64,000 nucleotides of DNA from Phycisphaerales bacterium. GTDB taxonomy: Bacteria; Planctomycetota; Phycisphaerae; Phycisphaerales; SM1A02. Each line of letters opens with the position of its first letter. Within the stretch, counting starts at the first letter, position 1. The translations under genes and the position numbers were made by a program. Shown here piece by piece: positions 1 through 7,954 of this stretch. The stretch spans positions 130,181 to 194,180 of the forward strand of contig JAKVBT010000005.1 in NCBI GenBank assembly GCA_022446905.1, in the 5' to 3' direction. The notes under the pieces were generated by a model. That model was not told where the DNA came from and ran no database searches. It saw nothing but the letters and a program-made list of their open reading frames with translations.

Positions 1-1
1 G

Positions 2-103
2 TATCCCAATGCCGAGGAAGGGCGAGCAGTGCAGAGTGTGCTTGAAGCCATGTACCGATCAGCAGAGGGAGGGTGCGAATGTGCGGTCTCCGGAGATGCC
101 TGA
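2..103 (+). CDS. C-terminal fragment of a CDS truncated by the window start; possibly Gfo/Idh/MocA-family oxidoreductase
   Basis: Open frame from base 2 to TGA at 101-103 reads YPNAEEGRAVQSVLEAMYRSAEGGCECAVSGDA*, which resembles the C-terminus of Gfo/Idh/MocA oxidoreductases. Confidence 0.45.
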   Translation, partial: YPNAEEGRAVQSVLEAMYRSAEGGCECAVSGDA

Positions 104-274
104 TGCGCCCTAAGAATCGGGACGGCTTTCAGCAATCACAAGACTCCTTGGGATAGTGATCTTCATGCTTCTGCACAGAGGACTGATGGATGTTTGATCC
201 GCTGAGCAAGAATCTCGTGCGTTCGGTGTCTGTTGACTGGTCTGCGACCTGCAACTCGGACTTGTGATCGCAGT

Positions 275-985
275 TCAATTGGTGTTTTCAGATTCTGCGT
301 GCTTGTTGTCTGCTGACTTTTTTGGTTTGCGAAAATCAAGATCTTCAATGCGGCCAAACACTGCTGTGGCAATGTTCGCGAGGTGCGATGCGACTCGTTT
401 GTAGTGGCGCCCGAGTAGCGAATAGGCCACGGCCGCATGCGTTTCCACAGTGCGACGATCTCTTAGCAGAGTTTCCTCGATGGCATCGCATTCTCCTCGA
501 ATTCGGTCTGCTGCCTTGATGGCACGTTTGGCTTTCTTGGTACTTGATTCGCCAAATGCCTCAATGACTGCCTCGAAGAGATCCGTTGCCTGCTGTCTGA
601 TGGTCTCCAGGGGATCGTGGTATCGATCGATCTTGTACTCGCCTTCGTAGTACTGGCCAACCTCGAAGACATTCTTGCAGTAGTCACCGATCCGCTCGGC
701 ATCCTTGGCAATGCTCATTAGTGCGAGGCATCCTGATATGTCGGCGACGGGATTCACACTGAGGTGGGTCAGGATGTTGGTCCGGATTGACCTCAACAGG
801 GTATTTATTTCTTGATCCTTGCTGTAGAGAGGGTCTCTGACGTCGTCTCCATTTTTGTTCCCACGCAGTACATCATTGGCTTCGCCAAACATCCACTGCG
901 CAGCTGTCAGCATTTCACTGAACTGTGCGAAAGCTTCGTCAAGTTTGTTGTCTGTCTTGAGTGCTGCAATCAGTTGGCCAAGCAT
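275..985 (-). CDS. PhoU/DUF47-like phosphate transport regulator
   Basis: 236 aa ORF, helical PhoU-like sequence (LALMSIAKDAERIGDYCKNVFEV); directly downstream of a Na/Pi cotransporter. Confidence 0.8.
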   Translation of the reverse strand: MLGQLIAALKTDNKLDEAFAQFSEMLTAAQWMFGEANDVLRGNKNGDDVRDPLYSKDQEINTLLRSIRTNILTHLSVNPVADISGCLALMSIAKDAERIGDYCKNVFEVGQYYEGEYKIDRYHDPLETIRQQATDLFEAVIEAFGESSTKKAKRAIKAADRIRGECDAIEETLLRDRRTVETHAAVAYSLLGRHYKRVASHLANIATAVFGRIEDLDFRKPKKSADNKHAESENTN

Positions 986-1030
986 GTCAGATGCCTCCTT
1001 GATTTCTCGTTGATCATCGGGGTATCAGGC

Positions 1031-2209
1031 TTAGTCACTGTAGAAGAAGACTTCAGTAATGAAGAGCCCCACGACCGGGCAGATCACGAAGATGGTCAAC
1101 AAAAAGATAAGTGCGTACCTGGGTGCGCGGGATGCGAGTCCGCTGTACCACTTTGCAAGACGAATCGGTACGATTTTCAGTGGATACCAGATCGCGTTGT
1201 CCCCGAGGTTGAACAGAACATGCGAAATGGCGACAGTGACAGCCCCAGCAGTGGGGTTCGCTGTGGCAGCAATGACGCCAGTCATCGTGGTTCCTATGTT
1301 GCAGCCAAGCATGAATGGGAACACTCTTCGCAGCTTCACGACACCAGCACCAGCGATCGGAACCATGAGGCTTGTCGTGACGGAACTGGACTGGACCGCA
1401 ATCGTTGAGAAAATTCCGGAAATCCAGGCGAAGAAGTCATTCCGGAATAGGACTTTGCTAAACAAGCCTTCGAGACGCCGCAATAGGGCTCCTCGCAGGT
1501 TGCTCACTAGTCCAAGGAGCGCCATGAAGAGGATCAATAGCCCAAGGATGGCAACAATGACACCTGTTGCTGTCACGTTGGATGTCATCCACTCGGCTAT
1601 GTCTTTGACGAATTCCACGACCGGCTTGGTGATGGCCTTGATTGGGCTGTTTGGCTTGGTTCCCGGCTCGAATCCGATGAGTTCTGTGAGCCACATGGAA
1701 ATACGCATGAGTACGCCATGACCATTGCTACCTGGAAGCGATCGCGTTGCCCATTCCAGCGGGAATAACATGAGCACGGTCAGTACATTGGGTATCGCGT
1801 GCATCAATGCGGTGGCATAAGCACGTCGGAACTGCTTGCGAATTCGAACTGCCCCCAAGGACACGATCAGCCCGGTGATACTTGTGCCGATATTGGCCCC
1901 CATCACTGCAAAGATCGCTGTACCAACGCTTAATTCTCCAGCGGCGACCAAAGTGATGATTAGCGATGTCGTGAACGAGGAACTTTGAACAATCGATGTG
2001 ATGAGCACTGCTGTGAACAGTGCAATCAGTGGGTTGTCACCTTGGGCAATGGCAACCTGAAGCCAATCGGTTTCTTTTCCGATGGTTTTGAGCCCCGCAC
2101 CCATGATGTTGATTGCGCAGAGGAAGAAGTACAGCCACATCAGAGCAAGGACGCCGTGAGCCCAGAAGGGGCGCGTTTTTAAATTCTCTGTCGTCTTTGA
2201 TATCGACAT
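1031..2209 (-). CDS. Na+/phosphate cotransporter (NptA/PNaS family)
   Basis: 392 aa membrane protein with duplicated QSSS motifs (SIVQSSSFTTSLIITLV, AVQSSSVTTSLMVPIAG) and GANIGTS/GCNIGTT typical of Na/Pi-cotransporters. Confidence 0.88.
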   Translation of the reverse strand: MSISKTTENLKTRPFWAHGVLALMWLYFFLCAINIMGAGLKTIGKETDWLQVAIAQGDNPLIALFTAVLITSIVQSSSFTTSLIITLVAAGELSVGTAIFAVMGANIGTSITGLIVSLGAVRIRKQFRRAYATALMHAIPNVLTVLMLFPLEWATRSLPGSNGHGVLMRISMWLTELIGFEPGTKPNSPIKAITKPVVEFVKDIAEWMTSNVTATGVIVAILGLLILFMALLGLVSNLRGALLRRLEGLFSKVLFRNDFFAWISGIFSTIAVQSSSVTTSLMVPIAGAGVVKLRRVFPFMLGCNIGTTMTGVIAATANPTAGAVTVAISHVLFNLGDNAIWYPLKIVPIRLAKWYSGLASRAPRYALIFLLTIFVICPVVGLFITEVFFYSD

Positions 2210-2374
2210 GGGCCTCTGCTTCTACCTTCCATCGCCACGATTCAGCGGCGACGTGCGGGAAGTACACCCGATGAATCATAGGATTGCATGTGCTCGGGGT
2301 TAAGATTGTGTTCAGATCAAACTGGCGGAGCTTTGGGGAAAGTTAGGGCTACGCTGGTTGAAGCATTGCCATGC

Positions 2375-3109
2375 TTATCCGATCAGAACCACCAGGTCGT
2401 ATCCAATATGGGCGAGGACCGCCACGGCGAACCCTCGGAGTACATACAACGCGCCGAGGTACAGCCCCGCAGCAGCGATAAATGCAACGGTGGACCCAGG
2501 CATGGACGCGGGATCGTGGTACCAGGTAAAGGCCGCGGCCGTCAGTACGACGGCGATGATGGTGGCTGCTGCACTTGGCAGGCGACACAGGTCTGCCAAC
2601 AGAGCATGTACTGCCAGAATGCCCACCATGCGAAAGAGAAATTCCTCAGACAATCCAGCCCCAATCGCTACCGCCATGGAATCCAAGACACTGCCTGACT
2701 CGAGGGCAGGTGTGGTCAGCGGGGTTGAGTGCAGGGATCCAAGAAAGGCCGCGCCGGCGAGTAGTGGAGCGGTCGCGATGATGCCCTCAAACCAAAGCTG
2801 TAGAGGTTCGCGGAAGGTCAATTTCCATGGCGCTGCAGAAAGCCATTGCCACATGAGCAGAACGACCGTGACCAGAATGGTTGTGCCATGAAGGACGAAG
2901 ACCGGCGAAAGGCCAAAGAAGTGCAGTGTTTCGCCAATGCGTTCGTGGGCCAGAACACGGTGCGCAGTGGAGCCGTCTCCGCCGAGCATCAACACATACT
3001 CCAGAACGAGCATGCATGGCAGGAGGGCGATCAGCGTTGGCAATGGCCGTTCGCCCAGCGGCGGCAGGGGATTACTGGCATTTGTGGCAACGTGCATCTG
3101 ATTCACCAT
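2375..3109 (-). CDS. CPBP-family intramembrane metalloprotease
   Basis: Membrane protein with EExxxR (SEEFLFR), FxxxH (FTWYHD) and a later His (AHIGYD). Confidence 0.75.
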   Translation of the reverse strand: MVNQMHVATNASNPLPPLGERPLPTLIALLPCMLVLEYVLMLGGDGSTAHRVLAHERIGETLHFFGLSPVFVLHGTTILVTVVLLMWQWLSAAPWKLTFREPLQLWFEGIIATAPLLAGAAFLGSLHSTPLTTPALESGSVLDSMAVAIGAGLSEEFLFRMVGILAVHALLADLCRLPSAAATIIAVVLTAAAFTWYHDPASMPGSTVAFIAAAGLYLGALYVLRGFAVAVLAHIGYDLVVLIG

Positions 3110-3121
3110 GCATAGTGTCGG

Positions 3122-3154
3122 AAAAAAAACACGGCCCGGTTTGAAACCGGGCCG
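3122..3154 (-). terminator. Rho-independent terminator downstream of rpsT
   Basis: GC-rich hairpin CGGCCCGGT-TTGAA-ACCGGGCCG (3132-3154) followed on the minus strand by an 8-T run (A-run 3122-3129). Confidence 0.85.
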
Positions 3155-3182
3155 GGAATCTTGAAACTCATGGGTCTGATCG

Positions 3183-3455
3183 TCAGGAGGCCTGCTTCAT
3201 CGCCTTAATGCGACGGGAGAGTCGGCTCTTGCGACGAGCTGCTTGATTGCGGTGCATGGTGCTGGTGGTGCTGATGCGATCCACAGCCTTCTGAACCAAT
3301 TTGAATGCAGCTTCGGCACTCTCGACATCGCCGTCCTGGATGGCCTTCAGCGCGTCTTTGGTGTGGGCCTTGATGATGCCCATGCGCCAGCGATTGCGGG
3401 CACGACGATTGGCATCCTGACGGATCTGCTTCTTGCGGGCTTGGGTGTTTGGCAC
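3183..3455 (-). CDS. rpsT: 30S ribosomal protein S20
   Basis: Reads VPNTQARKKQIRQDANRRARNRWRMGIIKAHTKDALKAI...MHRNQAARRKSRLSRRIKAMKQAS; GTG start (CAC at 3453-3455). The supplied longer ORF (to 3779) is overextended. Confidence 0.9.
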   Translation of the reverse strand: MPNTQARKKQIRQDANRRARNRWRMGIIKAHTKDALKAIQDGDVESAEAAFKLVQKAVDRISTTSTMHRNQAARRKSRLSRRIKAMKQAS

Positions 3456-3632
3456 CAGAGAATCTCCAACACAGCCAAACCGGGCCCACCGCGGGACCGG
3501 ATTGGAATCGGGAAGTATCGCAGAATCCCTACGCAGCGTCAACCAAATCGGCTTTGGGGGCTCTGATCGACCTTGTCGAGGGGGGCATGGGGCGATACCT
3601 TTCCCCCCTGCGCCCCATTCGGGGACGCCTCT

Positions 3633-3706
3633 GCAGGTGTAGCTCAATTGGATAGAGCATCGGTCTACGAAACCGAAGGTTGCAGGTTCGAGTCCTGCCA
3701 CCTGCG
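3633..3706 (+). tRNA. tRNA-Arg (anticodon ACG)
   Basis: Complete cloverleaf: GCAGGTG/CACCTGC acceptor, GCTC/GAGC D-stem, TCGGT-CTACGAA-ACCGA anticodon arm, GCAGG-TTCGAGT-CCTGC T-arm; CCA not encoded. Confidence 0.95.
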
Positions 3707-3757
3707 TTTGGGGGCCCAGAAGGGGATTTCCTCGGGCAACGGATACCATGTCTGCGG

Positions 3758-4462
3758 ATGAACAGACCCACTCCTCCATTACAGAGAACCCACTGGTGGC
3801 GATGGGCTATGTCGATAATGCTTCTGCTGATCGCAGGATGTCAGACCTCCTCGACACACCGTGCTGAGGATTCCAGCATTTCCCAGCAGATCACCGTCAA
3901 GGTCAAAGACACAGCGCTATTGACCCTGCCCATCACAGCAGGGACTGGATACGACTGGGTGTTGGATCGCTCAAAGAACGCGCTCGCGGGGCATGTCACG
4001 GTATCACGCGCGCAGTCAGAGATGCCAACAGGAATCCTTGGTGGTACGGGGGTGGCGCGTTGGGAGGTGACAGGTGTCACGCCTGGAGTCGTATCCCTGC
4101 ACTTTATGTATCGCCGCCCTTGGGAGGCAGACCAACCACCGGTTCGGAAGGCGGTCATTTTGGTCACCGTTCAAGGGCCAGATGCCTTGGGCTTGGTTCC
4201 AGATCGATATGACCTTCAGCCTGATGGCGCCCCGGCGGGCTTGGAAGCCTTTCCCGTGATTCTGAGTACTTCCCCGCTGATGGTCATTGGGGTGAGGCAT
4301 GTGGCCGCGTTTCCATTGAACGATGATGTCAGTGGATCTCCATCTTGGTATCGCCATGGCCGCACGTTGCAATACCCGAATCCCCATTCACTGCTTCGTT
4401 CAAGGCTGTCGGACCGGTATACTGGAGCGTCTTGGACCCATGACGACGACAACCATGCCTAA
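3758..4462 (+). CDS. Lipoprotein with chagasin/I42-like peptidase inhibitor domain
   Basis: Lipobox LLLIAGC; TAGTGYDWVLD, GTGVARWEVTGVTPGVVSLHFMYRRPWE match the TGYxW / GxG / RPW loops of chagasin-family inhibitors. Start chosen at 3758 inside the longer ORF. Confidence 0.7.
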   Translation: MNRPTPPLQRTHWWRWAMSIMLLLIAGCQTSSTHRAEDSSISQQITVKVKDTALLTLPITAGTGYDWVLDRSKNALAGHVTVSRAQSEMPTGILGGTGVARWEVTGVTPGVVSLHFMYRRPWEADQPPVRKAVILVTVQGPDALGLVPDRYDLQPDGAPAGLEAFPVILSTSPLMVIGVRHVAAFPLNDDVSGSPSWYRHGRTLQYPNPHSLLRSRLSDRYTGASWTHDDDNHA

Positions 4463-5567
4463 GACTGATCAGGTCACGACACCCTCGACGGCCCAGACGC
4501 CACTGCCGGATGCAGACACGCTCCGCAAGTGGTTGCGGGACATGATGTTGATTCGGGAGTTTGAGGTCCGCTCGATGCAGGCCTATCAGAACAAGTTGGC
4601 TGGCGGTTTCCTTCATGTCTACAACGGTCAGGAAGCTGTTGCTGTGGGCTGCATTGGGGCGCTTCGTCCAGACGATCCAGTCATCACGGCCTATCGCGAC
4701 CATGGTCATGCCTTGGCACGTGGGATGGATCCCAAGGTAGGTATGGCTGAACTCTTTGGCCGGATCGGTGGATGTGCCAAGGGCAAGGGTGGTTCGATGC
4801 ACTTCTTTGATGCCGAGCACCACATGTACGGGGGCCACGGGATTGTTGGAGCGCAGGCGCCACTCGGAGCTGGACTTGCCTTTGCTACGAAATATCGCGA
4901 TGAGGTCATGGGCTCGAGCAAGAACAACCATGTGACGCTTTGCTTCATGGGCGATGGTGCCATCAATCAGGGCGCGGTGCACGAGGCGATGAACCTTGCC
5001 GCAGTGCTCAGCTTGCCAGTGATCTTCATTGTGGAAAACAACTTCTACGCCATGGGTACCGCGATTGACCGTAGTACCGCAGCTGCCGGGCACATTTGTG
5101 ATCGTGCTGCTGGATATGAAATGGAATCTGCAGTCGTTGATGGCATGGACGTTCTGGAGGTCTACCGCGGCATGAAGCCACTGGTTGATTATTGTCGGGA
5201 GACGTCAAAACCAGTCTTTGTGGACATGCGTTGCTATCGGTTCAAGGGACATTCGATGTCCGATCCACGCAAGTACCGCACACATGATGAGGAAGCCAAG
5301 TGGGAACTTGAGGATCCGATTGAGCGATTGGCGGCACACTTGCAGGGTGCTGGTGGGGTGACGGCTGAGGACACCAAGGCGATGGCCAAGACAGTGCGTC
5401 AAGAGATTCGCGCTGCGGTCGACTGGGCGAAGCAGTCACCTGAGCCACCAATCGAAGAGTTGTATCACGACGTCTACGTTGACCGTTGGGGGCCGTATAC
5501 CGGGACTTCCGTGCCGAGTTTCATGCAGCGCAGATCAAGCGACCGAGAGCAGACCAATGACGCGTGA
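4440..5567 (+). CDS. pdhA: Pyruvate dehydrogenase E1 component, alpha subunit
   Basis: MMLIREFEVRSMQAYQ, GGCAKGKGGSMHFF, GDGAINQGAVHEAMNLAAVLSLPVIFIVENN (TPP motif), RYKGHSMSD-like RFKGHSMSDPRKYR. Confidence 0.93.
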   Translation: MTTTTMPKTDQVTTPSTAQTPLPDADTLRKWLRDMMLIREFEVRSMQAYQNKLAGGFLHVYNGQEAVAVGCIGALRPDDPVITAYRDHGHALARGMDPKVGMAELFGRIGGCAKGKGGSMHFFDAEHHMYGGHGIVGAQAPLGAGLAFATKYRDEVMGSSKNNHVTLCFMGDGAINQGAVHEAMNLAAVLSLPVIFIVENNFYAMGTAIDRSTAAAGHICDRAAGYEMESAVVDGMDVLEVYRGMKPLVDYCRETSKPVFVDMRCYRFKGHSMSDPRKYRTHDEEAKWELEDPIERLAAHLQGAGGVTAEDTKAMAKTVRQEIRAAVDWAKQSPEPPIEELYHDVYVDRWGPYTGTSVPSFMQRRSSDREQTNDA

Positions 5568-6540
5568 GATTCACTTCCGAGATGCTCTTCGAGAAGCGAT
5601 GTCTGACGAAATGCGTCGGGACGAACGTGTGTTCTTAATTGGCGAAGAAGTTGCGGAATACGACGGGGCCTACAAAGTCAGCAAGGGGATGTTGGAGGAA
5701 TTCGGACCTCGGCGAATCATTGATACGCCGATTTCTGAAACCGGCTTTGCCGGCCTCGGCATCGGTGCGGCCATGATGGGCCTTCGACCAATCGTCGAGT
5801 TCATGTCGTGGTCATTTAGTTTGGTGTGTGCAGATCAGATTCTCAATAACGCACCCAAAATGCTCTACATGAGTGGTGGCCAATTTGGCTGTCCAATCGT
5901 GTTCCGTGGCAATGATGGGGCCGGTGGTCAGTTGGGATCAACACACTCTTGGTGTGTCGAATCGCTGTATGCCAACGTGCCGGGTATGAAGATCATCATT
6001 CCATCCAATCCGTATGACGCCAAGGGACTTTTGACTTCCGCCATTCAAGCGGATGACCCTGTCTTCTGCTTGGAATCGGAACGTATGTTGTCGATGGCTG
6101 GGGATGTTCCTGAAGAGTCATACACAATTCCGATTGGCAAGGCCCACATCGTGCGGCCCGGCACGGATTGCACGATTGTCTCCTTCGGTCGGGCCGTCCA
6201 CTTCTGTATGGAAGCTGTCGAGACTCTTGCCAAAGAGGGCATTGATTGCGAAGTCATTGATGGACGAAGTATCAAGCCCTTAGATATTGACACGATTGTC
6301 GCTTCTGTTCGCAAGACCAATCGATGTGTAGTCGTTGACCAGTCGTGGTCCTTCGCCTCGGTTGGTAGTGAAGTGGCAGCGGAAGTGCATCGTATGTGCT
6401 TTGACGATCTGGACAATCATGTCTATCGAGTTCATAGTGACGACGTTCCTGCGCCTTATGCGTGGAATCTGGAGCAGGAAATGCTGCCCAATGCGCACAA
6501 GATCTGTCAGGCGGTTCGCGGTGTGACCTACACCGCCTGA
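5557..6540 (+). CDS. pdhB: Pyruvate dehydrogenase E1 component, beta subunit
   Basis: REIHFRDALREAMSDEMRRDERVFLIGEEVAEYDGAYKVSKGMLEEFGPRRIIDTPISETGFAGLGIG; follows pdhA. Confidence 0.93.
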   Translation: MTREIHFRDALREAMSDEMRRDERVFLIGEEVAEYDGAYKVSKGMLEEFGPRRIIDTPISETGFAGLGIGAAMMGLRPIVEFMSWSFSLVCADQILNNAPKMLYMSGGQFGCPIVFRGNDGAGGQLGSTHSWCVESLYANVPGMKIIIPSNPYDAKGLLTSAIQADDPVFCLESERMLSMAGDVPEESYTIPIGKAHIVRPGTDCTIVSFGRAVHFCMEAVETLAKEGIDCEVIDGRSIKPLDIDTIVASVRKTNRCVVVDQSWSFASVGSEVAAEVHRMCFDDLDNHVYRVHSDDVPAPYAWNLEQEMLPNAHKICQAVRGVTYTA

Positions 6541-6554
6541 TTGGGAGTCTCCGC

Positions 6555-7868
6555 ATGCCCATCGACATCACCATGCCCCGGCTCAGCGATACGATGGAGC
6601 AAGGGACCATCATCAAGTGGCATGTCACAGAAGGGCAGGACGTGTCTGCTGGAGATGTGTTGGCAGATGTTGAGACCGACAAGGCCACCATGGAGATGCA
6701 GTCATTCGATGATGGACGCATCGCAAGCCTCTCAGTAGCCGAGGGTGAGCCGGTTGATATCGGTACCGTTGTGGCGGTGCTCTTGGAAGAAGATGAGTCA
6801 GATGACGCGGTCGCCGATACGCCGGCATCGCAACCACCACCTGTTCCACCAGCGGAAACACCTACCCCCCCAGCGGTCGTAGAAGCGCCGGCGTCTGGGG
6901 CAAGCAGCCCCCGAGGCTCGCACCTCAAGGCAACGCCTGTAGCTCGCAGACTCGCGGAAGAACATGGCGTTGATTTGCAATCGCTTCAAGGATCGGGTCC
7001 TGGAGGCCGCATTGTCAAGCGTGATGTGCTCGCCGCGGTCGGCGCTGGTCAGGAGACGCGCGCGGCGGTGCCACCGTCGGCCCGGGGTGAAGTGGTCGAC
7101 TTGGCACGCACGGACACACCGTCATTGCCTGCCACTCCGGTACAGGCAGCACCGATGACACTGACGGGAGATGATCGTCGGGAGCCCGTGTCAAGCATGC
7201 GGCAGACGATTGCACGGCGTCTGGTGCAGTCCAAGCAGGAGATACCGCACTATCAGGTATCGATGGCATTTGCCATGGATGAGTTGTCCGCGCTTCGCAA
7301 ACAACTCAATGGAGACCTTGCTGACCAAGACATCAAGCTCAGCATCAATGACTTGCTGGTTCGAGCTTGTGCCTTGGCGATGCATCAGAACCCTCTGATG
7401 AATGCATCTTGGGATGGCGATGCCATTGTGTACCACGAACGCGTGCACATCGGTGTCGCGGTGGCATTGCCCGAGGAGCGTGGTGGAGGCTTGGTGGTGC
7501 CGGTGATTCGTGATGCCAATTTCAAGAGTCTCAGGGCAATTTCTACCGAGACTCGGGCACTTGCAGAAAAGGCACGCACTCGTGGTCTCAGCGTTGAAGA
7601 GATGGAAGGCGCGACCTTCACTATTTCCAATCTTGGTATGTTCGGTGTTGACAATTTCACGGCCATTATCAACCCGCCCAACAGCGCTATCCTTGCTGTC
7701 GGCGCCACGCTGGAAAAGCCTGTAGTGCGTGATGGTGAGTTGGCCGTCGGCCTTGAAATGAACGCGACTCTGAGCAATGACCACCGTGTGATTGATGGCG
7801 CGACTGCAGCTAGGTGGCTCGGGACGTTCCGTTCATTGATCGAGCATCCAAGTTCAATTTTGGTCTGA
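6555..7868 (+). CDS. pdhC: Dihydrolipoamide acetyltransferase (E2 of pyruvate dehydrogenase)
   Basis: Lipoyl domain (VETDKATMEMQSFDDG), Pro-rich linker, E3-binding domain, catalytic domain ending LSNDHRVIDGATAARWL. Confidence 0.93.
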   Translation: MPIDITMPRLSDTMEQGTIIKWHVTEGQDVSAGDVLADVETDKATMEMQSFDDGRIASLSVAEGEPVDIGTVVAVLLEEDESDDAVADTPASQPPPVPPAETPTPPAVVEAPASGASSPRGSHLKATPVARRLAEEHGVDLQSLQGSGPGGRIVKRDVLAAVGAGQETRAAVPPSARGEVVDLARTDTPSLPATPVQAAPMTLTGDDRREPVSSMRQTIARRLVQSKQEIPHYQVSMAFAMDELSALRKQLNGDLADQDIKLSINDLLVRACALAMHQNPLMNASWDGDAIVYHERVHIGVAVALPEERGGGLVVPVIRDANFKSLRAISTETRALAEKARTRGLSVEEMEGATFTISNLGMFGVDNFTAIINPPNSAILAVGATLEKPVVRDGELAVGLEMNATLSNDHRVIDGATAARWLGTFRSLIEHPSSILV

Positions 7869-7954
7869 GCAGCAATGATGCTGTTTGGTGCTGGCGGTGA
7901 TGTCTGCAAGACATGGCGGGCTGTGTTGGAGCAACCGTAGAGAGCCGGCGATCG

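Noticed and set aside
2288-2891. Overlapping plus-strand ORFs over the CPBP protease
   Set aside because: Antisense shadow ORFs; the minus-strand frame carries the EExxxR and FxxxH motifs.
2375-3109. CPBP ('abortive infection') protein as evidence of a phage-defence system
   Set aside because: The family name is historical; neighbours are phosphate transport and ribosomal genes, with no nuclease, toxin or other defence component.
3183-3779. 198-aa extended ORF upstream of rpsT
   Set aside because: S20 homology begins at the GTG near 3455; the extension crosses the complete tRNA-Arg on the opposite strand and has no recognisable domain.
4329-5093. 254-aa antisense ORF opposite pdhA
   Set aside because: Shadow ORF of a well-supported gene, low-complexity/unnatural composition; typical of high-GC codon bias.
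7900-7914. ATGTCT-GCA-AGACAT hairpin between pdhC and the convergent ABC permease
   Set aside because: Only 6 bp, low GC, no U-tract; insufficient for a terminator call.
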